A stretch of DNA of 64,000 nucleotides, from NCBI GenBank assembly GCA_020348445.1, contig CP070751.1:2753413-2817412 (forward strand). The letters are read 5' to 3'. Below are positions 1 through 8,593 of this stretch, in pieces. Under the pieces are notes generated by a model. The model saw nothing but the letters and a program-made list of their open reading frames with translations, ran no database searches and was not told the origin of the DNA. Each line of letters begins with the position of its first letter. Position 1 is the stretch's first letter. The position numbers and the translations under genes are program-made. Source of the DNA: Thermoplasmata archaeon. GTDB taxonomy: Archaea > Thermoplasmatota > Thermoplasmata > GCA-020350865.

Positions 1-2
1 TC

Positions 3-3000
3 TCAATTAAGGGTACAAAATCAGATTTGTTGAAAAGGATACTTGCTCAAACGATAGAAGGTGAAGCAGAGGTTCCGGAGGAGGAATCACTTCCCTCTTT
101 GCTTGAAGAGTTCACAGATAGGATGGAAAAGGCAGCCATCGGGCCAAAAGAAGAAAAAGAACTGACCCTCAGGGGATTTATACTCGATCTTCCAACACAA
201 CCTTGTTTCACACCGCTTCCTGACAGCTATTGTATCTTATGCTCAAGGCTCAACAAAGAGGTTGCTGATTCATGCATAAAGGGTGGGCAGCCACTGTCGA
301 AGCTCAAGCGTATGAAGAAGATTCATCTCATTGAAATCGCGAGTTGCCTGGGCCTTTCCACAGATAGAACGAAGATGGAATTGGTAGAAGACATCTTGGC
401 TGCAACCGAGCAACCCGAATTAGCTATAAGAGAGGTAAAAAAGGTAGAGGAGAAAAAAAGGATCGAAGCACCACCCGTTCCAGTGGTTGAAAAGGAAGCA
501 CCGAAGGTCATGGAAGGTGAACTGGAACTTGAATGTCCAGATTGTGGAACTTCGGTTGAGATCGATGCATCAGTGTGCCCTTCTTGTGGATTTGATTTTG
601 CACTTGCAGAAAAGGAGGAATTGCCCGAGGAGGGGTACGAGTGTCCAGAATGCGGCAGAATTTTTACTGAACCTGTTCCCTCTTGTCCGGATTGTGGGAC
701 CGAATTTGAAGGAGTAGAAGCATTTGAAGAGGAAGCAGAGGAGGAGCTTGAAGAGTACGAGTGCCCTGATTGCGGTTCCTTAGTCACTGTAAAGGATTCA
801 GTGTGTCCGTGGTGCGGTCTGGAATTTGACGTGGAAGCCCGGGAAGAGGAAGTTATTGAACATGAATTTGAAGAGTTCGAGGAAGTGGGGGAAGAGGAAA
901 GAGGTCTTGAAAGTCGTGTATCTGAGATTGGGGAACCTGAAAAAGCGGTTTTTACGGCAGGTATTACCAACGGTCTTCGCGAGGGCGAGGGTGGATTGAC
1001 AAATGGCATTACCAATGGATTGAAGGTGGCCAGGCCGGGTCTCACAAATGGACTTACCAATGGCTATAGAAAGGGTAAGCCTGGTCTGACCAACGGTTTG
1101 ACCAATGGCCTAACAAACGGTCTTCGAGCCTTGAAAGTGGGCATTACAAATGGATTGACCAACGGTAACGGTATTACAAACGGTCTGGGTCCTAAACGCC
1201 CTGTTATCAAGGAGAAAAGCAATAAATTGAAACTCATTGCTGTACCGATAATACTGATTATGCTGATTTTAACTCCCTATATTATAGTGGACATGGCCGA
1301 GCCAGAAGAGCGGATTGAAATCGATGGTAGTTTCGGTGATTGGAGTGGCGTGGATAAATTCTCAGAGGAAGCCGATGTACCTCCAGAAAACATAAATGTC
1401 GATATCACCTCCTTTGGAGTTGACAGCAGGCAGCAGGAGCTCTCCTTCTATTTGGAGGTTAAGGGGCAAATGCTTCAAGGTGAGCCTGAAGATATTGGCA
1501 GACATATGGATACTGCCTACATTTTCATCGATGTAGACCAATCTCAAGAATCAGGCTATCTCATAGATAATATAGGTGCAGATTACATGGTTGAGGTCGC
1601 TGGGTGGAGGGGTGAAATTTACTCACAAATTTTAAATTCATATACAGAGGAAGTTAATGATTGGAATCTTTGGGAGTTTATTGGCCGGATTTCTGCAGAT
1701 GCTTCAGACTCAAGACTTGAGGTGCAGGTTGATTACAGCGAATTGGGCATGAAGAACAATGAAAAGGTTGATGTCCTGTTCTACATGCAGGGATACGATG
1801 GATCTGAGGATTTTGCAGATACCGTGATTTCCAATGAAAAGGGAGTTTTAATTGTTAACCAACAACCATTGGGTGATTCCTTTGTAACAGGTGAGAAACA
1901 GGTTATGTTGATGCTTCAGTTGACAGCAAGAAACGAGGATATTACAGTAACTGGCATTAAGATCTCCAGAAAAGGAGTTGGCTCTGATGCTGATGTGAGT
2001 GAGGTAAGGCTCATTAGTGGTTCAACTGACAAAGGTACATTGAACAACGGCGTGTGCGAATTCCAAACCGACATAAAACTGTCAAAGGATGTTCATGAAG
2101 CCGTGTTCGTTGAGGTTGATATAGCTCCTGCTGCTCTTGATATGGGAAGCATCGGATTTAAGGTTGATTCACCCCATGATATAACAACCAATAAAGGTAC
2201 CATAACACTGAAGTCAGTGGAACCGGAATCCTATCAATATGATATCAGCTATATCAAATCAATTCCCAAGGAAATAGTGGTTGATGGTGCATTTGCTGAT
2301 TGGGAGATGATAAACAAGATTAGCGATGATGCAAATGATGTGAATAAAGAAAACTTGAATATAAAAGAGTACGGAGTATCAAATTCATCGCAGATGGCCT
2401 CATTCTATCTAAAAGTTGATGGAAAAATGTGTTATGGGGCGGCTGTGCCGTATTGGAATTACGTGGCGGCAGCTATACCGCAAGAGCCTTCAGAGCCCGG
2501 GGAACCTGGATCTCCCGGGGAAACTCCAACTCTAAAGCCAAGAACTGGCGAGGATTTCGTGTATATTTTTATAGACAGCGACAATTTATCCACAACTGGT
2601 TACAGAATCGGTGACATGGGTGCAGATCACCTCATCGAAATCATAGGAAGGTACGGTGATATAACCTCCAGAACGCATCTGAGTTTCTTAGGCCCATCAC
2701 AACATAATTGGATTTGGTTAAATGAAGGAGATGTCAAGGCAGAAACAAACAGTGCATGTTTGGAGACTCAAATCTCAGTTAGTGGGTTGAATATAACAGG
2801 GAATTTTCAGGTCTACTTTCAAACCACAGATTGGAGCAAGAGCGTATCTGATTATTCGGATGGCACGGTGTCAAGGGGAACAAGGGGAATCGTCACAATT
2901 CAGGAATTTAACGCTGCATCCATTGGAGCAACTGCAACTTCGAATCAAAGATCCCTTATCAGAACAATAGGCCAGTCCACCAATTATTTCTTTAGTTTCT

Positions 3001-4115
3001 ATTACAATGAAGATGTTCAGAATATTACGTGGAAATGGAGTTTGACAGGTGACGACAATCCATGGCCTAATCCCCCGCAATTTGTATTTACAGAGGCTCA
3101 TCAAAACATGACAAATATATCGGTTTGGTACGATGATACCAATCAGAAGATATATGTTGTTGCTGATAATGATAGTGCTGACTATAATGTCACTGTTCGC
3201 AAAGGAACAATTTCTGGAAACACCATCACTTGGGGATTTGAAGTCGATGTCAACGTATCAGCCATAGGTGTGGGAAATAAAAATGCCTTCATTTCAAGGG
3301 ATGCAGATGGGCACCTCTGGGTGATATCAAGCATGATGGAAGCAGTTGGGAATTATGGAGTTGTGGCAAATAGATCGGTGAGTCAAGATGATATTACTCA
3401 ATGGCAGGTCGGTGAACCCTTGACCACATCAGCTGATGATGATCCCTCACCAATAGACGTTTATCCCATAATCCTTTCAATAGGAACTTTAGGCGATCCA
3501 GACATGTACGCAATTTGGTATGACTCATCAGGTATCATTCAAGGAAGACGTTATGATGGATCATCTTGGAGTGGAACTACCGATTATATTGATAATACGG
3601 GTACCGATGACGTTGATGGGCAAAAGTGGGGCCCATCTGCGGTTGTAGATTCTTCAAGTAGGGATGTCCATATTATATATGTGAACGCAACAGGGAATGT
3701 AAATTACACAAAATATAATACCGGCGGGACTTATGTTGAATCCCCAAAGACTCTCCGTTACACAGAAGCTGCTTTTCCCACTATATCATTGGTTGGATCA
3801 ACTGGACTGAATGTTTATTGGATTAATGAATCAGTGGGAGGTAACAACCGGATTGAAGGTAACTCTTCAAATGATCTTGGCTCTACTTGGTCCTCAATTG
3901 TCGATTTTACCCCTGATACGTTTGCCAAACGATTTCTAACCTCCGTTTATTATGCACCAAACGAATTTTTTAGTGGATGGCATTGGACACAAAATGTGAG
4001 CAATGACAATGACGTTCTTTTTGAGCGTATTCCCGAATACCAAGATGTTCTTATCCCGTTATTCGTAACGATTTTAATGGCAGCGGTCTGGCAAAGAAAG
4101 AGGAGAAAGTGTTAA
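3..4115 (+). CDS. Zinc-ribbon / TNG-repeat / membrane / exodomain protein (5' partial)
   Basis: The reading frame is open from the first bases, so the true start lies upstream; the first start-like codon is TTG at 27 but the codons before it complete a SAP-like motif (GTKSDLLKRIL). Counting from that TTG: a second SAP-like helix pair (about 93-126), three CxxC...CxxC zinc ribbons (Cys170/173/184/187, 206/209/220/223, 246/249/260/263), an acidic stretch, eleven Thr-Asn-Gly repeats (about 312-386), a transmembrane helix (401-421), then a long outside part with two DOMON-like domains, each opening with IDGxFxDW or VDGxFxDW (about 429 and 747), and a beta-rich, propeller-like region. It ends in a hydrophobic helix plus RKRRKC preceded by IPEY, resembling a PEF-CTERM-type sorting tail. 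The N-terminal half is cytoplasmic by the positive-outside logic of the helix. Function unknown; a surface sensor or attachment protein is a guess. It ends 4 bp into the convergent glycosyltransferase gene. Confidence 0.85.
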   Translation, partial: SIKGTKSDLLKRILAQTIEGEAEVPEEESLPSLLEEFTDRMEKAAIGPKEEKELTLRGFILDLPTQPCFTPLPDSYCILCSRLNKEVADSCIKGGQPLSKLKRMKKIHLIEIASCLGLSTDRTKMELVEDILAATEQPELAIREVKKVEEKKRIEAPPVPVVEKEAPKVMEGELELECPDCGTSVEIDASVCPSCGFDFALAEKEELPEEGYECPECGRIFTEPVPSCPDCGTEFEGVEAFEEEAEEELEEYECPDCGSLVTVKDSVCPWCGLEFDVEAREEEVIEHEFEEFEEVGEEERGLESRVSEIGEPEKAVFTAGITNGLREGEGGLTNGITNGLKVARPGLTNGLTNGYRKGKPGLTNGLTNGLTNGLRALKVGITNGLTNGNGITNGLGPKRPVIKEKSNKLKLIAVPIILIMLILTPYIIVDMAEPEERIEIDGSFGDWSGVDKFSEEADVPPENINVDITSFGVDSRQQELSFYLEVKGQMLQGEPEDIGRHMDTAYIFIDVDQSQESGYLIDNIGADYMVEVAGWRGEIYSQILNSYTEEVNDWNLWEFIGRISADASDSRLEVQVDYSELGMKNNEKVDVLFYMQGYDGSEDFADTVISNEKGVLIVNQQPLGDSFVTGEKQVMLMLQLTARNEDITVTGIKISRKGVGSDADVSEVRLISGSTDKGTLNNGVCEFQTDIKLSKDVHEAVFVEVDIAPAALDMGSIGFKVDSPHDITTNKGTITLKSVEPESYQYDISYIKSIPKEIVVDGAFADWEMINKISDDANDVNKENLNIKEYGVSNSSQMASFYLKVDGKMCYGAAVPYWNYVAAAIPQEPSEPGEPGSPGETPTLKPRTGEDFVYIFIDSDNLSTTGYRIGDMGADHLIEIIGRYGDITSRTHLSFLGPSQHNWIWLNEGDVKAETNSACLETQISVSGLNITGNFQVYFQTTDWSKSVSDYSDGTVSRGTRGIVTIQEFNAASIGATATSNQRSLIRTIGQSTNYFFSFYYNEDVQNITWKWSLTGDDNPWPNPPQFVFTEAHQNMTNISVWYDDTNQKIYVVADNDSADYNVTVRKGTISGNTITWGFEVDVNVSAIGVGNKNAFISRDADGHLWVISSMMEAVGNYGVVANRSVSQDDITQWQVGEPLTTSADDDPSPIDVYPIILSIGTLGDPDMYAIWYDSSGIIQGRRYDGSSWSGTTDYIDNTGTDDVDGQKWGPSAVVDSSSRDVHIIYVNATGNVNYTKYNTGGTYVESPKTLRYTEAAFPTISLVGSTGLNVYWINESVGGNNRIEGNSSNDLGSTWSSIVDFTPDTFAKRFLTSVYYAPNEFFSGWHWTQNVSNDNDVLFERIPEYQDVLIPLFVTILMAAVWQRKRRKC

Positions 4116-5296
4116 TCCTTTTTTTCATCCAGAACCTCTTTATAAACCTTCTCCAGCTTGTCCACCACTTTTGGCCAGGTAAAATTCTCCTTCACCCTTT
4201 TTCTTCCTGCCCTGCCCATGATTTTTCTCTTGTTCTCGTCCTTGAGTAACTCGATAATGGCATCTGCCAAGGCACCAGGGTTTCCGTATTCCACGAGCAT
4301 GCCGGTTTTATGTTCGTCCAAAACCTCGGGAACTCCCCCCACTCTTGTTGCAACACAGGGTTTTTCACATGCCATGGCCTCCAGTAAAACCAGGCCAAAG
4401 GCCTCATATTCTGAGGGAAGAACAAAGACATCGCATGCAGAAAAGGCGCTTTTAAAAAGTTCATCATCTTTTATGTATCCTGTAAACAGCACTTCGTCAC
4501 TTATTTTAAGCTTTACTGCCCTTTTCTCTAATCTCTTTCTTTCTCCCTCATCTTCACCCACCAGGACAAAGGTTGTGTCCTTTACCTGGGAAATGATTTG
4601 AGGCGCTGCGTCCATGAGATGATGAAGTCCCTTGTTCGAGGCTAATCTACCCGTGTAAAGTACGATTCTTCCATTGATGTTGTAGTAGTCCCTAAAGATA
4701 TCGGGTGAAGGTATATTCTCGAACCTGTTAAAATCCACGCCAGCGGGAATGATTCTAATCTTTTCATGGGGAATAGAAAATTCAGACAGCAGTCTTTGTT
4801 CATTTTTTGAATGACAGACAACGATATCAGGTGCATTGAGTATGGATTTGCCAAACATTTTATCATAAACTTTTCTCAGCTTTTTTCTTTTTTTACCGCC
4901 CCACATGCTCCATGAGGGATGAAAATGCGGTGTGATGACCATGGGGATTTTCTTGAGTTTCTTGGTAAAGGCTCCTGCAGTGGTTTGGTAGTAACCATAG
5001 GAATGTGTATGGATGAGATCAGTTTCCTCTTTTAAAAGGGATTTTAACATGGATGAAATGAAGATATAATGCGCATCTCCCCCGAGAGAGTAGGATTTGA
5101 ACCTTGTTACAGGAACACCATCATAGTTGGAGCTGGATTTTTCAATTCGTACAAATGGTACCTCAGTATAAAGATCAGTTGTGAACACCTGTAAATCGTG
5201 TCCTCGGCTCATGAGCTCCTTTGATATGTGGTACACATGATTTTCGGCTCCTCCTGGCCCTGGAGGAAAACGAATGCAGAGCTGTAAAATATTCAT
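4112..5296 (-). CDS. Glycosyltransferase family 4 (GT-B)
   Basis: A 394-residue GT4-type retaining glycosyltransferase. Visible marks are the N-terminal glycine-rich GPGGAENH loop of the acceptor domain, the linker TGRLASNKGLHHL of the nucleotide-sugar domain and the E-x7-E motif in PSEYEAFGLVLLEAM. It likely transfers a sugar from a nucleotide donor to a lipid or protein acceptor at the cytoplasmic membrane face; the substrate cannot be read. I chose ATG at 5296 because AGTGATGAA precedes it; a TTG seven codons further up is the alternative. It stands alone and its 3' end overlaps the neighbouring gene by 4 bp. Confidence 0.93.
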   Translation of the reverse strand: MNILQLCIRFPPGPGGAENHVYHISKELMSRGHDLQVFTTDLYTEVPFVRIEKSSSNYDGVPVTRFKSYSLGGDAHYIFISSMLKSLLKEETDLIHTHSYGYYQTTAGAFTKKLKKIPMVITPHFHPSWSMWGGKKRKKLRKVYDKMFGKSILNAPDIVVCHSKNEQRLLSEFSIPHEKIRIIPAGVDFNRFENIPSPDIFRDYYNINGRIVLYTGRLASNKGLHHLMDAAPQIISQVKDTTFVLVGEDEGERKRLEKRAVKLKISDEVLFTGYIKDDELFKSAFSACDVFVLPSEYEAFGLVLLEAMACEKPCVATRVGGVPEVLDEHKTGMLVEYGNPGALADAIIELLKDENKRKIMGRAGRKRVKENFTWPKVVDKLEKVYKEVLDEKKD

Positions 5297-5412
5297 TTCA
5301 TCACTTTTGAACTTCAACAGACAAACTGAAAATATCTATGTCGATTTTAATGTTTTTCCCCCAAGTTCTAAAAACAGGCTAAAAAAGGATCCCTTTTATG
5401 GTAAAGAATGAA

Positions 5413-5931
5413 TTAGGAGACCAGTTCTGAACCTTTTTCTATAACGATTCTGCACGGGGTGGGCAGCTTCATACTGGCCCTTCTAAGGGCTTCTTTTGCC
5501 ACTTTAAAATACGCTTTTGTGGTGGCTACGGAGATCAAGCTCTGGCCAACCTCCACCCGAGCTGCGGTCCCTACAGCCTTTCCAAAGGCACTTCTCATAC
5601 CATCCGAGACCCTATCTGCCCCAGCACCTGTTGCCTGCTTATTCTCACGAAGAACAACGTTTGGATATATCCTGATCTTCAAATGGTAATTAATTGAGCC
5701 CGCTTTCTTGTTCAGATGCCTGACTGCTGCAATACGTGCAGCTTCCAAGGCATTATGCCTTATTTGGCATGCTTCCTCACCTTTTAAAGTGATCTTAAGT
5801 GGGAAATCCCCTCTGGGATTGCCCAAGTCGAACTGGGTTATCCTTGAGGCAGGAATGCCGCCCATATACTCCCGTCTCGTATATGCTTGACCTCTGATTT
5901 GCCTGTACATCCGCGCAGGTTTTCTTGACAC
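5413..5931 (-). CDS. rpl10e: Large-subunit ribosomal protein L10e (uL16 family)
   Basis: A 172-residue ribosomal protein of the archaeal/eukaryal L10e family, counterpart of bacterial L16, which sits near the peptidyl-transferase centre and the tRNA A/P sites. Diagnostic stretches are the N-terminal [20 protein letters not shown] and the loop [19 protein letters not shown]. Full length for the family. The start is GTG with GGTGAT just upstream. On the minus strand a TATA-like GTTATAAA (about 5969-5976) fits a transcript starting close to the gene. Confidence 0.98.
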   Translation of the reverse strand: MSRKPARMYRQIRGQAYTRREYMGGIPASRITQFDLGNPRGDFPLKITLKGEEACQIRHNALEAARIAAVRHLNKKAGSINYHLKIRIYPNVVLRENKQATGAGADRVSDGMRSAFGKAVGTAARVEVGQSLISVATTKAYFKVAKEALRRASMKLPTPCRIVIEKGSELVS

Positions 5932-5996
5932 GCCATCACCAATTCTAGATTTCGCAGGTGGCCACTAATGCGAAACCCCTTTATAACGATTTTGCT

Positions 5997-6047
5997 TTTA
6001 CACTTAAAAATGGCCTTTATTCCTTATACAATCCCTCTAAGTGTAAA
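5997..6047. repeat. 10-bp inverted repeat between L10e and a small ORF
   Basis: TTTACACTTA at 5997-6006 is matched by its exact complement TAAGTGTAAA at 6038-6047, 31 bp apart. It lies between the divergent starts of rpl10e and the small Cys-rich ORF. It could be a regulator site or part of an RNA hairpin; chance in AT-rich DNA is not excluded. Confidence 0.35.
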
Positions 6048-6106
6048 TTATCATTAATGATTGTGATTACTCAATTTTTAAATACAAAGAGAGCGTTTGA
6101 AAATCG

Positions 6107-6256
6107 ATGACCAAAGAAGATGACAGTATGTGGAAGGACTGTAACTGTATGAACTGCAGACTCGCCCGCATAGAAGATAATGTCAATAGAATAATTACCT
6201 ATATAAATACGAAATTCGAAGATGCTCCCAAGGGTACAACCGGACATCCACGTTGA
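6107..6256 (+). CDS. Small Cys-containing protein (49 aa), hypothetical
   Basis: ATG at 6107 opens a 49-residue frame, short and lysine/aspartate rich, with a CNCMNC cluster around residues 13-17 followed by an amphipathic helix (RLARIEDNVNRIITYINTKFE). There is no clear ribosome binding site, but a TATA-like TTTTTAAATA sits about 28 bp before the ATG, the spacing expected for a leaderless archaeal transcript. I do not recognise the family; the helix and Cys cluster suggest a small metal-binding or dimerising protein. The opposite strand also has an open frame here (6071-6289), but its product looks random. Confidence 0.5.
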   Translation: MTKEDDSMWKDCNCMNCRLARIEDNVNRIITYINTKFEDAPKGTTGHPR

Positions 6257-6503
6257 ACAGATAAGGAAACATCTGCCGGTCAATTTCAAAAATGATGTAT
6301 AATTATTTAATAAGATATTATCTATATGTATTATTATATAAGGGATGTTGTTTACTTTGATTCATTTTTTCTAAATTTATAGATGGAGAATTTAATAAAC
6401 TTGGAGAGCGGGCTACCTATTTATTAAACATACAAAAAAAAAGCCAATTAAAGAGTCCCGAATTTCAGCAAATATTAAGTACACGGATATCTATGTTACA
6501 CCC

Positions 6504-6665
6504 ATGGACCCGTTTTGGATTATGGTCTGTATACCTTTATTAGTGCTTGTGGCGATACTGGTTATTATTGGCATCGTCAAACTTATAAAAATGTTGATCA
6601 TAGTGGGGATATTGCTTTTAATTTGCGCTGCGGCAGTTTTGTGGTACTTGGGCTATATACCGTAA
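6504..6665 (+). CDS. Small two-helix membrane protein (53 aa), hypothetical
   Basis: ATG at 6504 opens a 53-residue frame that is almost entirely hydrophobic: helix 1 about residues 5-23, a short KLIK turn (24-29), helix 2 about 30-47, ending YLGYIP. Two well-formed helices with a basic turn are unlikely by chance and point to a real small membrane protein. The longer frame at 6515-6697 is the same DNA in another phase and has no such pattern. An AT-rich AATATTAAG lies about 30 bp upstream. The product has no recognised function. The gene runs toward the dCTP deaminase-like gene and ends 12 bp short of it. Confidence 0.5.
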   Translation: MDPFWIMVCIPLLVLVAILVIIGIVKLIKMLIIVGILLLICAAAVLWYLGYIP

Positions 6666-6676
6666 TTGGTATCTTT

Positions 6677-7165
6677 TCAATGATCATTTTTTTCTAATGT
6701 CACTCCTTTTTGGCCCATATAGTTGCCTGATCTCTCTTCATATAATTTCTCTGGTAGGCTTTCCATCCTCTCGAAGATCATCTGTGCAAAGGTGTCCATG
6801 ACTTTTATCTCCACAGGGTGATCGGAAGCATTAAAGGCTGATAAAGTCAAATTCCCCTCAAAACCTGCATCCACCTTTCCAAAGGAGCTTAAAATTCCGG
6901 ATCTTGCATATGAAGTCCGAATCCAAAGTTGTGCTGTAATCTCCCCTCCCAGCTTTATATACTCCTTTGTACTTACCAAAAACCACCGCATTGCTGAAAC
7001 ACATGCAACCCCTTCGCAAACCTTCTCATTCAATTCTGGTATAAAGATCTCCTCTATTGTCAGATCATAGCCATTTGGAGTGAGATTTTTCTCCAAAAAT
7101 GGTTCTATGTAGAGCTTCCCCTCCTTGATATGGTCTTTTATGTCCGAATCTGACAGTATTCCCAT
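6677..7165 (-). CDS. dcd: dCTP deaminase / dUTPase-like protein
   Basis: A 162-residue member of the dCTP deaminase/dUTPase superfamily, which removes or converts dCTP/dUTP and so keeps uracil out of DNA. Seen: ILSDSDIKDHIKEGKLYIEPF at the N-terminus, NGYDLTI, the substrate-binding RTSYARSG (usual form RSSxARxG), GFEGNLTL with the general-base glutamate, and a C-terminal GNYMGQKG tail that normally closes over the nucleotide. Which activity (deaminase, dUTPase or both) cannot be settled by eye. ATG at 7165 is preferred (GTGAT just upstream). It lies 23 bp downstream of the adenosine-specific kinase gene in the same direction, so the two likely form an operon. Confidence 0.88.
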   Translation of the reverse strand: MGILSDSDIKDHIKEGKLYIEPFLEKNLTPNGYDLTIEEIFIPELNEKVCEGVACVSAMRWFLVSTKEYIKLGGEITAQLWIRTSYARSGILSSFGKVDAGFEGNLTLSAFNASDHPVEIKVMDTFAQMIFERMESLPEKLYEERSGNYMGQKGVTLEKNDH

Positions 7166-7188
7166 GAAAATCACTTACTTCAATCGTC

Positions 7189-7671
7189 TTAAAGTTTATA
7201 TCCAATTTTTCTAAGAAATTCCTTCCTTGTCTTGCGCTGCTCCTCTTTTTCGATTCCTTTGGGTTTTTCCCCATCTATTACACCCAAAATTCCCCTGCCT
7301 CTTTCATTTTCTGCAACCACGACGTCCACCTTGTTTGCTGTTGCGCAGAATATAGAGCAAACCTCGGGTACATTCTTTAGGGCCCCCAAGACGTTGATCG
7401 GGTACGCCTCCTTCATTACTATTATGAATGTGTGCCCTGCCCCTATGTTCAATGCATTCTTTGCAGCTATTGATTTAAGCTCATCATCATTTCCCTCTAC
7501 CCTCACCAGACATTCCATGGAGGCCTCGCAGAAAGCCACTCCGAACTTAATACATGGTGCGGAGTTCACCAGGGCCTCATAAATGTCCTCTGCTGTTTTG
7601 ATAAAATGCGTCTGGCCAATGATCACATTGGAATCTGGGGGCATTTCAACAGAAACCAGTTTTGTCTCCAT
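7189..7671 (-). CDS. Adenosine-specific kinase (DUF355 family)
   Basis: A 160-residue protein matching the archaeal/thermophile adenosine-specific kinase family: GVAFCEASMECLVRVEGND, NIGAGHTFIIVMKEAYPINVL, VPEVCSIFCATANKVDVVVAE and GRGILGVIDG are all family hallmarks. The family is small and unrelated in sequence to ribokinase-type adenosine kinases. ATG at 7671 is chosen because GGAGCAGGTGG precedes it. It is followed by the dCTP deaminase-like gene, giving a nucleotide-metabolism pair. Confidence 0.93.
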   Translation of the reverse strand: METKLVSVEMPPDSNVIIGQTHFIKTAEDIYEALVNSAPCIKFGVAFCEASMECLVRVEGNDDELKSIAAKNALNIGAGHTFIIVMKEAYPINVLGALKNVPEVCSIFCATANKVDVVVAENERGRGILGVIDGEKPKGIEKEEQRKTRKEFLRKIGYKL

Positions 7672-7742
7672 ACAAACCACCTGCTCCTATCATTGGGTGT
7701 AAAACATTGGAGCTTTAAATAGGATGCGGTGAGATCAATTTT

Positions 7743-8468
7743 CTATTTGAAGATTTCCCCAGTCTCCTTGTACCACAATAGAAGGTCCAAGTGGGCCATG
7801 GGAATTTTGATTCTTTCTGCATAATTTTTCATCTTTCCCTCTATCTCAAGGTATCTTTTTTTGGATAATGAAGATGGTACCTCCTTTATCACCCCTTGCA
7901 GCTTCATATTCTTTAAAATGTGCCTATCGAGAATTGCCAATTCCTCCCCAAATCCTATGTTTCTTAAAAAGTGGCTTGCCTCCTTGTATCCCATTCCCTT
8001 TATGTTGGCTACCAGCCATTCTCTTGTATCTATCGGATTGTCAAATTCTGCTATTCTTTTTTTGATTTGGAGCTTTCCTTTTTGAGTGAATAACTTTCTT
8101 GCATCCACGATGTTTTCTGCCTTTGTGTTGTGGAATCTAACACTGCCCCTCAACTCCTTGGCAATCTGTGTTTTACTTCCTTTAAGAAGCAGTTCCTTTT
8201 CTAGGATGGTCCTTACTGCTAAGTCGCAGGATTTTGCCTTGGACTGGGGTGTTAAAAGACAGAATATGAGTTCTGCGAAGATGTCTTTCTCAGATCCTTT
8301 ATCCCTTACTCTCTTAAATTCCCTTAGCCGTGATACAATATCTTTTTCGATTGGTTGGTAAAGCTTTTCTATTTCTTTGATTGGATTTTTTTTTATTGGG
8401 GAACCTTTACCTTGCATCTTTTCGTCCGTCCTGTCTTTTTGGGTAATGAGCCTTAATGTCTTTTGCAT
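7743..8468 (-). CDS. ogg: Ogg2-type N-glycosylase/DNA lyase
   Basis: An archaeal 8-oxoguanine DNA glycosylase/AP lyase of the helix-hairpin-helix superfamily, for base-excision repair. Seen: ELIFCLLTPQSKA, VRFHNTKAENI, the hairpin region NIKGMGYKEASHFLRNIGF with the catalytic lysine, and LAILDRHIL containing the catalytic aspartate. At 241 residues it is longer than usual at the N-terminus; starting at ATG 8417 instead would remove 17 residues and fits the family better, but neither start has a clear ribosome binding site. It is divergent from the acyl-CoA gene. Confidence 0.92.
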   Translation of the reverse strand: MQKTLRLITQKDRTDEKMQGKGSPIKKNPIKEIEKLYQPIEKDIVSRLREFKRVRDKGSEKDIFAELIFCLLTPQSKAKSCDLAVRTILEKELLLKGSKTQIAKELRGSVRFHNTKAENIVDARKLFTQKGKLQIKKRIAEFDNPIDTREWLVANIKGMGYKEASHFLRNIGFGEELAILDRHILKNMKLQGVIKEVPSSLSKKRYLEIEGKMKNYAERIKIPMAHLDLLLWYKETGEIFK

Positions 8469-8593
8469 ATCTGTATTTTGCGTTGGTTGGTCTTAAATTA
8501 GAAGGAAAAACAAAAACCTTTATTATAATCTTATATTATTCACAATCCAAATTTACAGTCATTTTATGTGGGACTGATATGGGGGAGATACGT

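Noticed and set aside
323..1060. Long open frame (245 codons) antisense to the zinc-ribbon/TNG gene
   Set aside because: Ser/Pro-rich product mirrors the codon bias of the Glu- and Cys-rich sense gene; no motif.
6071..6289. 72-codon minus-strand frame
   Set aside because: Antisense to the 49-aa Cys protein; no start signals or pattern.
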